Assembly (NCBI GenBank): GCA_945285405.1
Contig: CALYQJ010000004.1
Location: 54,929 to 118,928 of the forward strand
DNA from: an uncultured Lactobacillaceae bacterium
Lineage (GTDB): Bacteria > Bacillota > Bacilli > Lactobacillales > Lactobacillaceae
DNA: 64,000 nucleotides
Reading direction: 5' to 3'
Below are positions 17,081-25,187 of the stretch, piece by piece; within the stretch, counting starts at the first letter, position 1; every line of letters starts with the position of its first letter. A program made the translations under genes and the position numbers. Below the pieces are notes generated by a model. The model was given only the letters and a program-made list of their open reading frames with translations, was not told the origin of the DNA and ran no database searches.

Positions 17081-17818
17081 TTAAACTGTTAGTTCCAAAT
17101 TTTGCTGAGCTAGAAGAATCGATAATTGTGGAGCTTTGCTTTGAGCTTCCTTTAATATTTGCTGATGATCAACTTCCTGCGGTAAATGACTTAAAAGTAA
17201 TGATTTAACATGACCTTCTAATCCTAACTTAGCAGATTGAGTAGATGTCATATGCCAAAGTTCACCAACTTTATCTGCTGAAAAATTAGTATCAGCAATC
17301 AATAAATCACTATTTTTTATAAAATTAGTTAAATCAGAAAAATAACGAGTATCAGCAGTATAGCTCAACACTTTCCCATCAATTTGAGATTCAATTCGCA
17401 TTGCATAAGCAACTACTGGATGTATTGTTTGACAAAAACTAATAACTAAAGGACCCAAATCCAATTTTTTGGTAGGATCATAAGCAATACCCTGCGTAAT
17501 TTGACCAAAGGTTAAAGCTTTAAAATGTTCAAAATCCTTCTTATGACCATAAATAGGTAGTGGAGACTTTTTTTTATCTCCGGTTTTTAATTGATAGTAG
17601 TATTGCAAAACCCCTATATCTGCTTGATGGTCAGCATGATAATGACTAATAATTACTGCATCTAGCTTTAAAGGATCAAAAACCTTTTCCAAAGCCATCA
17701 ACGCACCAGAACCACAATCCAGTAAAAGATGAAAATCACCTTCACTGATTAAATAAGAACTAGTACCATGACCAGCATAAGGATAGCCCCCATAATAGCC
17801 TAAAACTTGTATTTTCAT
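17081..17818 (-). CDS. MBL-fold metallo-hydrolase
   Basis: A 245-residue metallo-beta-lactamase-fold enzyme related to Bacillus YhfI and RNase Z-like proteins. Metal ligands are visible in SHYHADHQADIGVL (HxHxDH), in TIHPVVAYAM, in the DTNF segment and in LLLSHLP. No domain outside the fold. The substrate is unknown; the family includes RNA-processing and small-molecule hydrolases. It starts one base into the nrdG stop codon, so it follows nrdG in the same transcript. Confidence 0.82.
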   Translation of the reverse strand: MKIQVLGYYGGYPYAGHGTSSYLISEGDFHLLLDCGSGALMALEKVFDPLKLDAVIISHYHADHQADIGVLQYYYQLKTGDKKKSPLPIYGHKKDFEHFKALTFGQITQGIAYDPTKKLDLGPLVISFCQTIHPVVAYAMRIESQIDGKVLSYTADTRYFSDLTNFIKNSDLLIADTNFSADKVGELWHMTSTQSAKLGLEGHVKSLLLSHLPQEVDHQQILKEAQSKAPQLSILLAQQNLELTV

Positions 17819-18528
17819 TATTTAATTAATCGATCCCAAATGTGGATCTTCCCTTCCTTAAATGACTTTTTTACATCGATTATTTTTTGATTAGAGCTAC
17901 CCCTAAATTGTAATGTTAAATCTTTTTTACTAATAATAAAACGACCATCAACAAGAATATCAATTAAAGAAAGCAATTCTTTTTTATCATCACTGCCTGA
18001 TAAAAGTTCTTCCCAGGTGTAGCCACTCCAAGACCAAATAGTTTTCTTATTTCCAAATTCTTGTCGAATCCGCTTTACTAATTTTAAACATACTTGTGTA
18101 TTTAAAAAAGGTTCGCCTCCCAAAAGGGTTAATCCATCAACATAAGTTTGAGATAAATCAGTTATAATTTGATCTTCCAATTCTTGACTGTATGGATAAC
18201 CATATTCAAAATTTTGAGCTGCTACATTATAGCATCCTGGACAAGCAAACAAACATCCTGAAACATATAAAGAACATCGAACACCTTCACCATCCACAAA
18301 ATTAAACGGTTTGTAATCAGCAATTTTACCTAATGAATAGTCACTAGCTCGCCATTTTAGCGGATGATAAGGATCATATTTTTTTTGTTCCATTTGTCGC
18401 GCAACACTTCGTTGATCTAAACGTATTGCACTTTTTGAAGAAACTTTTTTACTTTTTTTATGTAAATTAAACTTAATTCCTAAATCTAAATAATCTTCGT
18501 CAATATTGTCAGCTTCTTTTTTAGCCAT
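17818..18528 (-). CDS. nrdG: Anaerobic ribonucleotide reductase activating enzyme NrdG
   Basis: A radical-SAM protein that generates the glycyl radical in NrdD. The iron-sulfur motif is CLFACPGC (Cx3Cx2C), followed by the SAM-binding GGEPF. At 236 residues it is longer than many NrdG proteins because about 60 polar, basic residues precede the conserved IADYKPFNFVDGEG. An internal ATG (residue 46) would give a shorter form, but the first ATG keeps an AAAGGG site at somewhat long spacing. It follows nrdD by about 50 bases. Confidence 0.93.
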   Translation of the reverse strand: MAKKEADNIDEDYLDLGIKFNLHKKSKKVSSKSAIRLDQRSVARQMEQKKYDPYHPLKWRASDYSLGKIADYKPFNFVDGEGVRCSLYVSGCLFACPGCYNVAAQNFEYGYPYSQELEDQIITDLSQTYVDGLTLLGGEPFLNTQVCLKLVKRIRQEFGNKKTIWSWSGYTWEELLSGSDDKKELLSLIDILVDGRFIISKKDLTLQFRGSSNQKIIDVKKSFKEGKIHIWDRLIK

Positions 18529-18579
18529 ACAAATTCAAATCCCTTTCTAGGCTAATTCTTTTACCAAATAATCACTTAT

Positions 18580-20793
18580 TTAACTATCAGCTCCAGCTAA
18601 ATGATCATTACTTAAAGTTAAATGTTTTACCCGATGACGAATTTCTTCATGCCGACCATGAACCATTGGTCGCTGATTAGGATTACCTAAATAACCACAA
18701 GTTCTCTTAACCACATCAACAGTTGCTGGGTCTGTATTACCACATTGCGGACACTTAAAACCTCTTTCAGTTGCTTTAAACTCACCTTTAAAACCGCATT
18801 TAAAGCATTGATCAATTGGCGTATTTGTCCCCAAATAACCAACAAGGTCATAACCATAATCCCAAACAGCTTCCAAAGCTCGAGGATTTTGTTTCAAATT
18901 AGGATATTCACAATAATGAATAAAGCCACCACTAGAATAATATGGATATGCACTTTCGAATTTCAACTTTTCAAAAGGCGTTGGTTTTTTCCGAACATCA
19001 TAGTGAAAACTATTTGTATAATAATCTTTATCCGTAATATCTGGTATACTACCAAACTTTTCTTTATCTAATCGACAAAAAGTATCAGTCAAAGATTCCG
19101 CTGGTGTTCCATAAACTGAAAAGTGATATCCATATTCTTTTTCCCAATCGACACACTGATCATGTAGATATTTAACTACATCAACTGTAAATTGTTTAGC
19201 CTCGGGATTAGGTTCCCAATTAGGACCATAAAATACTGTACCAACTTCATATAAACCTATATAACCTAAAGAAACAGTTGCACGACTATTTTTAAAAAGT
19301 TTATCAACATGATCAGTACTACTTAAACGTTTACCAAAAGCCCCATATTGATAAAGAATTGGTGCGTTTTGAGCCACAGCTTCTTTTGTTCTTTCAACTT
19401 TATAAACTAAAGCATCACGACAAATATCTACTCGTTCTTTTAAAATTGCCCAAAATTTACTTTTGTCACCTTGAGATTCCAAAGCTACTCTTGGTAAGTT
19501 AATCGTTACTACACCTAAGTTCATCCGTCCTGATTCAACGTCTTTACCATTTTCATCTTTCCAACCCTGTAAAAATGAGCGGCATCCCATTGGAGCTTTA
19601 AAGGAACCAGTTAGTTTAACGATCATATCATAAGAAACAACATCTGGATACATTCTCTTAGTGGCACACTCTAAAGCTAGTTGTTTTATATCATAGTTAA
19701 CATCTTCTGGTTTTAAATTCAAACCTCGCTTTAAAGTGAACACAAGTTTAGGAAAAATTGCTGTCCGATGTTCAGTACCTAAACCGTCAATTCGTACTTG
19801 TAAAATAGCTTTTTGAATCTCTCTTTCAGCCCAACTTTTACCTAAACCAAAACCTAAAGTAGTAAAAGGTGTTTGTCCGTTAGAAGAATATAATGTATTA
19901 ATTTCATATTCCAAACTTTGCATTGCATCATAAATATCTTTTCGAGTACGTTCTTTAGCATAATCTTTTTGCTTGCGAGGATCATCAATCCATTTTTTTG
20001 CCTCAGCTTGATGCTTAGCAAAATTTTTCATTGCAAATGGAGCTAAAACCTCATCAGTTCGATCTGAAGAACACCCTCCATATTGGCTAGATGCAACATT
20101 AGCAATAATTTGAGCCATTTGGGCTGTAGCAACTTGAATTGAATGTGGTGGTTCTACCTCAGCATTACCAATTTTAAAACCATGATTTAACATTTCTTTA
20201 AAATCAATTAAACAACAATTGGTCATTGGTTCATAAGGTGTATAATCCAAATCATGCCAGTGTATATCACCTTTTAAGTGTGCATTAGCAACTTGTGGGG
20301 GTAACATCTTTAAACCTATAGCCTTAGCAACAGTACCAGCAGTTAAATCTCTTTGCGTATTAAAAACATTACTGTCTTTATTTGCGTTTTCGTTAACAAC
20401 ACTTTCATCTTTATTTAAAAGTTTATTAATTGTAAAGTTGATATCTGTTGCTTGATTACGCGCAAAATCTTTTTGTGTTCGATAAGAAATATACGCTTGA
20501 GCTATTTCATATTGATGATGAGCCAAAAGAGTATGTTCAACAATATTTTGAATCTCATAAATTTTTACATCTTTTTGAAAACGTGCTTTAATTTCAGCTT
20601 CTACATCATCAACCACATTCTCAATATTTTGATAATCTATAGGACTAAGATTTTTTTGAACGCTTTTAGCAGCTTTTATAATTGCCTGCCTAATTTTACT
20701 AAGGTCAAAAGCTGTTTTTCGACCATCACGCTTAATTATTGTAATTTTCAATGTTTCTGATTGTATTTTTTGTTTTTCGTTGAGTTCAAGCAC
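18580..20793 (-). CDS. nrdD: Anaerobic ribonucleoside-triphosphate reductase NrdD
   Basis: A 737-residue class III reductase making dNTPs without oxygen. An N-terminal ATP-cone (IIKRDGRKTAFDLSKIRQAI) precedes the catalytic barrel. The zinc site is CFKCGFKGEF plus FKCPQCG, and the glycyl-radical motif is RTCGYLG near the C-terminus. The ORF track starts at 20841; I use the GTG at 20791-20793 because AAGGAGG lies 7 bases upstream and family proteins start close to it. Two similar boxes upstream resemble NrdR sites. Confidence 0.93.
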   Translation of the reverse strand: MLELNEKQKIQSETLKITIIKRDGRKTAFDLSKIRQAIIKAAKSVQKNLSPIDYQNIENVVDDVEAEIKARFQKDVKIYEIQNIVEHTLLAHHQYEIAQAYISYRTQKDFARNQATDINFTINKLLNKDESVVNENANKDSNVFNTQRDLTAGTVAKAIGLKMLPPQVANAHLKGDIHWHDLDYTPYEPMTNCCLIDFKEMLNHGFKIGNAEVEPPHSIQVATAQMAQIIANVASSQYGGCSSDRTDEVLAPFAMKNFAKHQAEAKKWIDDPRKQKDYAKERTRKDIYDAMQSLEYEINTLYSSNGQTPFTTLGFGLGKSWAEREIQKAILQVRIDGLGTEHRTAIFPKLVFTLKRGLNLKPEDVNYDIKQLALECATKRMYPDVVSYDMIVKLTGSFKAPMGCRSFLQGWKDENGKDVESGRMNLGVVTINLPRVALESQGDKSKFWAILKERVDICRDALVYKVERTKEAVAQNAPILYQYGAFGKRLSSTDHVDKLFKNSRATVSLGYIGLYEVGTVFYGPNWEPNPEAKQFTVDVVKYLHDQCVDWEKEYGYHFSVYGTPAESLTDTFCRLDKEKFGSIPDITDKDYYTNSFHYDVRKKPTPFEKLKFESAYPYYSSGGFIHYCEYPNLKQNPRALEAVWDYGYDLVGYLGTNTPIDQCFKCGFKGEFKATERGFKCPQCGNTDPATVDVVKRTCGYLGNPNQRPMVHGRHEEIRHRVKHLTLSNDHLAGADS

Positions 20794-20825
20794 TAGAGTG
20801 CCTCCTTTTCCTGTATCTATCATAC

Positions 20826-20879
20826 CAAAATATAGATACATTTAGGAAATATAATTCATAAATACACAATATATAGATT
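20826..20879. promoter_or_regulatory. Tandem NrdR-like boxes upstream of nrdD
   Basis: CAAAATATAGAT (20826-20837) and CAATATATAGAT (20867-20878, in ACACAATATATAGATT) are 41 bases apart, close to four helical turns. Both resemble half or full NrdR boxes (ACACwATATATwGTGT-like). NrdR represses ribonucleotide reductase genes through paired boxes. Confidence 0.5.
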
Positions 20880-20891
20880 ATATATAACTAA

Positions 20892-20918
20892 AAAGAGTGC
20901 TTGATTTAAGCACTCTTT
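20892..20918 (-). terminator. Terminator after the tyrosine phosphatase gene
   Basis: AAAGAGTGCTT / AAGCACTCTTT, 11 bp with a 5-base loop, T-rich on both flanks, four bases after the stop at 20922. Confidence 0.85.
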
Positions 20919-20921
20919 GAT

Positions 20922-21698
20922 TTAAACCAGATAAATCTTTTTTAAATCCGCTATATCTTGATTAGTCAATTTTAAAGCTTCTCGAGTAAAATGTTCATAA
21001 TCACCGTAAAAATAATCTATTGCATCAAAAATTGCATTAATATTATATGCCTGAACTTCCGACAAATTCATTTGATTAATATAATCATCTACTTCATCAT
21101 CGGTAATTACCTGAGTTTGACGAGAGGAATAAACCATATTAGATAAAAGATAATCAGCAGTAATTGTTTTATTTGGTAAATCAAATAATTTTTCAATTAA
21201 AGCAGCTCCAATCCCCGTACGATCTTGACCTGCTGAACAATGAAACAAAACCGATTGATCCTGCTGATCATTACTTAAAAGATAATGAAACATGGAACTA
21301 TATGCCTGCTGACTGTGGTAATTAAGAATTACATTTTGATAGATACCACCAATATTGGAGGCCATTTGAAATTTTTCTTTATGTTTCAAACGCCCCTTAA
21401 ATCGACGCCAATGTAAGGTAGAGGTTTGAGGCGAATTACTATATACCGGTAAATGATCGTATTCTACTCCTTTTAAACTTGGATCAGGAAAATTTTTTAC
21501 TTCAGAATCCGAACGAAAATCCAAATCATATTTTAAACCATAAGCAATTAATTGCTCTTGTCCTTTTTGATCAAGATTACTTAAATCGCCAGAACGTAAC
21601 AACTTATGCCAGCGCAAATGCTGTCCTGATCGAGTTTGATATCCTCCCATTTCTCTTAAATTCACACTACCTGAAAAATCTAATACTCGCTTTACCAT
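20922..21698 (-). CDS. Tyrosine-protein phosphatase (PF13350 type)
   Basis: 258 residues. The catalytic P-loop is HCSAGQDRTG, matching HCx5R of protein tyrosine phosphatases of the LipA/PtpB-like family. The N-terminal motif NLREMGGYQTRSGQHLR (NxRxxGG) and LRSGDLSNL are also typical. Substrates may be phosphotyrosine proteins or phosphoinositides; nothing nearby identifies them. GGGAGG precedes the ATG. It lies after the pepI-like gene with a 30-base gap and is probably co-transcribed with it. Confidence 0.87.
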   Translation of the reverse strand: MVKRVLDFSGSVNLREMGGYQTRSGQHLRWHKLLRSGDLSNLDQKGQEQLIAYGLKYDLDFRSDSEVKNFPDPSLKGVEYDHLPVYSNSPQTSTLHWRRFKGRLKHKEKFQMASNIGGIYQNVILNYHSQQAYSSMFHYLLSNDQQDQSVLFHCSAGQDRTGIGAALIEKLFDLPNKTITADYLLSNMVYSSRQTQVITDDEVDDYINQMNLSEVQAYNINAIFDAIDYFYGDYEHFTREALKLTNQDIADLKKIYLV

Positions 21699-21727
21699 TA
21701 TCTTGTATCCTCCCAGGACGATGTTTT

Positions 21728-22630
21728 TTAAAATTTCCCAGATTCTACATCAGAAATAAATTGTGATAAATGGTCATAATAATACTGTGGATTATCAGTC
21801 ATTCCATGATGACCAGAGTTTGGCGTAATTGAAAGCCGAGAATTCGGAATTTCTTGTGCCATTCTTTTGGCTACAGAAACAGGCATTGTTTCATGATCTG
21901 AAAAAACTAAATATGTTGGCATAGTTAAGTTCTTCAATTTTCCTCGAAGATCAAAATCTTTTAGTTTGCCTGTCACTACAAATTCATTATCACCTTGAAA
22001 TGCATTATATACATCAGTTGCCATCGTATCAATTAAATGACTAATTGCTGGATGCTCTCGACGATCAACAAATTGTTGATTTAAAATATCAACATATTTT
22101 TGATATTGAGCATCACCCCAGTTACCTTGTTCTTCAATTTTTTGCATATATGCTAGTTGTGTAGGGCTCAAAATTTCAGCGCGGCGAGCATTCACAGCAG
22201 CAACATATTCTTGGGTATTATCAATCATTGAAGAAATGATCGCTCCCTTTAAATGTTGACCATATTTTAAACCATAAAGTTGTACTAAAGCACCACCCCA
22301 ACTTTGCCCAATGAGGTAAAAATTATCAAGTCCTAATTTCTGCCTAACTTCTTCAACTTCATCGATATAATATTCATAAGTTAAAATTTCAGCGTTCTTA
22401 GGGTCACTAAAATCTGGTTGATCGGAATAAAAAGACCCCAATTGATCATACATATGAACCTGAACTTTAAGTCCTCGTTTTGCTAACTGTTTTGCTGCAT
22501 CTTCCCAATACTCATGAGTACCTCCAGGACCCCCATGTAAAGCTAAAAGATGAATATCCCCAGTTCCTTGAGTATTCGTCCATAAATGATATCCATTATT
22601 TAAAGTAATAATTTTTGATCCAGTTTTCAT
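21728..22630 (-). CDS. pepI: Proline iminopeptidase (alpha/beta hydrolase)
   Basis: A 300-residue serine peptidase of the S33 family that removes N-terminal proline from peptides. It has the oxyanion motif HGGPGGTHEYW, the nucleophile elbow GQSWGGALVQLYG with the catalytic Ser, and the C-terminal His in NSGHHGMTDNP. Length equals lactobacillar PepI/PepIP. Such peptidases help lactic acid bacteria use proline-rich peptides. Related enzymes can hydrolyse other amides, so the substrate is a family inference. No signal peptide, so it is cytoplasmic. Confidence 0.85.
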   Translation of the reverse strand: MKTGSKIITLNNGYHLWTNTQGTGDIHLLALHGGPGGTHEYWEDAAKQLAKRGLKVQVHMYDQLGSFYSDQPDFSDPKNAEILTYEYYIDEVEEVRQKLGLDNFYLIGQSWGGALVQLYGLKYGQHLKGAIISSMIDNTQEYVAAVNARRAEILSPTQLAYMQKIEEQGNWGDAQYQKYVDILNQQFVDRREHPAISHLIDTMATDVYNAFQGDNEFVVTGKLKDFDLRGKLKNLTMPTYLVFSDHETMPVSVAKRMAQEIPNSRLSITPNSGHHGMTDNPQYYYDHLSQFISDVESGKF

Positions 22631-22684
22631 CGACTACCTCACTTTTTTTAAAATATAATTCTATTGTCTCAAAAAATAGCTAAC

Positions 22685-22721
22685 TTGCAATTATTCTTCT
22701 TTATGTTTAGAATCATTCTAA
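22685..22721 (+). promoter_or_regulatory. PerR-like box overlapping the P-type ATPase promoter
   Basis: TTGCAA (22685-22690), a 17-base spacer and TAGAAT (22708-22713) form a good promoter. The perfect 7-1-7 palindrome TTAGAATCATTCTAA (22707-22721) covers the -10. It fits the PerR/Fur-family box pattern (TTATAATNATTATAA-like). Confidence 0.72.
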
Positions 22722-22749
22722 GATATTTTCTAAGAAAAGAGGAATAAAG

Positions 22750-24627
22750 TTGTCAAATTTGCATAAATTTTGGATAGTTTTAGGAATTGGTGGTGTAGCT
22801 TTAATTTTAAACTTTGGTTTTAAACTATCTAACATTGCTAATTTTTTAATTATCATCTCCGGAATAATAATTGCTTTTTCGATGCTGATTGAAATGATTA
22901 AAGTTTTAAAAAGTGGTAATTTTGGTGTTGATTTACTCGCCATAATCTCCATAACAGCCACAATAATTGCAAAAAATTATTGGGCGGCTTTAATTATTTT
23001 AATTATGTTAACTGGTGGCGATTCTTTAGAAGATTTTGCCAGTAAAAAAGCCAGTGCCGATTTATCTTTACTTTTGGATAACTCCCCCAAAACTGCTCAT
23101 ATTGTTAACAAATCTCAAATTAAAGATGTAATTGCTGATACAGTTCCAATTGGAGCTACTTTATTAATTAAACCTGGTGAAACAGTTCCAGTTGATGGAA
23201 TTATAATTAAAGGGGAGAGTAACTTTGATGAATCAAGCATGACCGGTGAATCACGTTTAATCAAGCGAAAAGTTGATGATAGCATAATTTCAGGAGCCGT
23301 AAATACAGATCGTCCAATTTACATAAAAACTCAAAAATTAGCCAAAGATTCACAATATCAAACTTTAGTTAATTTAGTAAAAAATGCTAATTTGAAACCT
23401 GCCCGTTTTGTGCGATTAGCAGATCAATACGCTCTACCTTTTACCATTATTTCCTTAATTATTGGAATTGCAGCAGCTTTAATTGCTAAAGATCCCAACC
23501 GATTTGTGCAGGTTATAGTTGTAGCTTCTCCTTGTCCTTTAATTTTAGCAGCTCCGGTTGCTATTGTTTCTGGAATGAGTCGTATTACACGTCATGGTAT
23601 TATTCTTAAAAGTGGTACTTCGTTAGAAAAACTTGCTAAAGCTAAAGCAGCATACTTTGATAAAACCGGTACTTTAACTAAAGGAAAATTGAATGTGACT
23701 CAAATTGTATCAACTGCTCACCTTTCCAAATCTAAATTATTGAACTATTTTTACAATTTAGAAATTAACTCTAATCATATTATGGGGCAAGCTATTGTCG
23801 CTGCTGCAAAGTCCCAAAACTCCACTCAACAAATGAGTTTCGAAAATATCAAAGAAATTACTGGTCAAGGAATTGAAGCAAATAAAGACAATCAACTATA
23901 TCGAATAGGTAAATTAGAATTTGTAACCAATTTAAAAAGTGAACAAATTAAATATCATCAGCTAACTGATACTTCTCAAGTCTTTTTAGCAATTGATAAT
24001 CAGGTACAAGGATATGTTCTATTACAAGACCAGTTACGTCCTGAAGCTCCACAAACTATTCAAGATTTAAAGAAAATCGGAATTAATCACTTAGCGATGA
24101 TCACTGGTGATCAACCTGCAACAGCTCAAAAAATTGCTCAAGAAGTTGGTTTAACAAATGTTTTTTCCCAATGTCGACCTCAAGATAAAATTACCTTAAT
24201 TAAAGATGCACCTAGTGAACAACGACCTTTAATAATGGTTGGTGATGGTGTTAATGATGCACCAGCAATTGCAGCAGCTGATGTCGGTATTGCAATGGGA
24301 GATAGTAGTGCCAGCGCTGCTTCTCAAACTGCTGATGTAGTTATTGTAAAAAATGATCTTCATACACTATTAAATGCAATTAATATTTCACGCTATACAA
24401 TGAAAATTGCTCGTCAGTCAGTTTTAATTGGAATTATCATTTGTACAGCTTTAGAACTAATCTGTGCCACTGGTATAATTCCAGTAATTGTTGGTGCTTT
24501 ATTACAAGAATTAATTGATACAACTTCAATTCTTTGGGCCTTAAGAGCAAGAGTAAACAAAGAAAAATTAATTCCTAATACTAATTCAAATAATTCTCAA
24601 ACAAACCTAATTAATAGTAATTCCTAG
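22750..24627 (+). CDS. Metal-exporting P1B-type ATPase, candidate Fe(II) exporter
   Basis: A 625-residue heavy-metal P-type ATPase without an N-terminal metal-binding domain. Visible are TGES (around 165), the transmembrane metal motif SPCPLIL at 260 (SPC instead of CPC), the phosphorylation site DKTGTLT with Asp304, and GDGVNDAPAIAAADVG. The nucleotide-domain HP motif reads NHIMGQ. SPC is typical of P1B-4 pumps such as PerR-controlled PfeT and PmtA, which export Fe(II); the PerR-like box here agrees. The last membrane segments carry QELIDT rather than the HEGGT of classical P1B-4, so metal choice is uncertain. The start is TTG with an AAGAGG site. Confidence 0.82.
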   Translation: MSNLHKFWIVLGIGGVALILNFGFKLSNIANFLIIISGIIIAFSMLIEMIKVLKSGNFGVDLLAIISITATIIAKNYWAALIILIMLTGGDSLEDFASKKASADLSLLLDNSPKTAHIVNKSQIKDVIADTVPIGATLLIKPGETVPVDGIIIKGESNFDESSMTGESRLIKRKVDDSIISGAVNTDRPIYIKTQKLAKDSQYQTLVNLVKNANLKPARFVRLADQYALPFTIISLIIGIAAALIAKDPNRFVQVIVVASPCPLILAAPVAIVSGMSRITRHGIILKSGTSLEKLAKAKAAYFDKTGTLTKGKLNVTQIVSTAHLSKSKLLNYFYNLEINSNHIMGQAIVAAAKSQNSTQQMSFENIKEITGQGIEANKDNQLYRIGKLEFVTNLKSEQIKYHQLTDTSQVFLAIDNQVQGYVLLQDQLRPEAPQTIQDLKKIGINHLAMITGDQPATAQKIAQEVGLTNVFSQCRPQDKITLIKDAPSEQRPLIMVGDGVNDAPAIAAADVGIAMGDSSASAASQTADVVIVKNDLHTLLNAINISRYTMKIARQSVLIGIIICTALELICATGIIPVIVGALLQELIDTTSILWALRARVNKEKLIPNTNSNNSQTNLINSNS

Positions 24628-24638
24628 TAAAAATCATT

Positions 24639-24668
24639 TTGATTAATCAGTAAATTTTCTGCTATGAT
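24639..24668 (+). promoter_or_regulatory. HIT gene promoter, giving a probable leaderless mRNA
   Basis: TTGATT, an 18-base spacer and TATGAT. The -10 ends seven bases before the ATG at 24676, so transcription should start at or within a base of the start codon. Confidence 0.65.
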
Positions 24669-24675
24669 GAATTTT

Positions 24676-25032
24676 ATGAAAAAAGATGATTGTATTTTTT
24701 GCCAAAAACCTAAAAATGAATGGATTTTAAAAAATCAACTAGCAGCAGCATTTTGGGATATAAATCCAGTTAACCCTGGTCATTTATTGATCATTTCCCA
24801 AGAACATCATAGCAACTACTTTGACTTATCAGCGGCTGAATTAATTGCTGTAAATCAATTACTAAAAGAAGCAAAGTTATTCTTAGATCAAAAATATCAC
24901 CCTGACGGATATAATATCTTAATTAATAATGGTCATTTTGGTGGTCAATCAATAATGCATTGTCACATTCATTTAATACCTCGCTATAAAAACGATGGCC
25001 TTTTTATGCCAAAGAATAAATCTCTAAAATAA
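24676..25032 (+). CDS. HIT family nucleotide hydrolase/transferase
   Basis: A 118-residue histidine-triad protein. The catalytic HxHxH is in MHCHIHLIPRY, and an N-terminal CIFCQ pair may bind zinc together with later residues. HIT proteins cleave or transfer AMP or other nucleoside phosphates; the natural substrate is unknown. The ORF track starts at 24664, but that codon overlaps the -10. I choose the ATG at 24676, after which the protein reads MKKDDCIFC as in the family. There is no ribosome-binding site. Confidence 0.87.
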   Translation: MKKDDCIFCQKPKNEWILKNQLAAAFWDINPVNPGHLLIISQEHHSNYFDLSAAELIAVNQLLKEAKLFLDQKYHPDGYNILINNGHFGGQSIMHCHIHLIPRYKNDGLFMPKNKSLK

Positions 25033-25088
25033 TTAAATCGTAAAAATATTTTTAACATTTTAAACTATACCTTCTTAAAAGTAAAAAT

Positions 25089-25112
25089 AAAGGACAATTA
25101 ATGTTGCCCTTT
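25089..25112 (+). terminator. Possible HIT gene terminator
   Basis: AAAGGACAA / TTGCCCTTT hairpin with one mismatch on plus (a G-U pair on minus), followed by ATTTTTATT. Confidence 0.55.
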
Positions 25113-25144
25113 ATTTTTATTAATAAAACCTAACTATTAAAATA

Positions 25145-25179
25145 AAAAGATCAGATTTAAATAAAAAATCTGATCTTTT
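25145..25179 (-). terminator. rpoBC terminator
   Basis: AAAAGATCAGATTT and AAATCTGATCTTTT form a perfect 14-bp stem just after the rpoC stop, with a T-rich sequence on the minus strand. Confidence 0.85.
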
Positions 25180-25187
25180 AAAGTACA

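Noticed and set aside
22713-22961. Minus-strand 82-residue ORF overlapping the PerR-like promoter
   Set aside because: Antisense shadow of the start of the P-type ATPase; no ribosome-binding site or family match.
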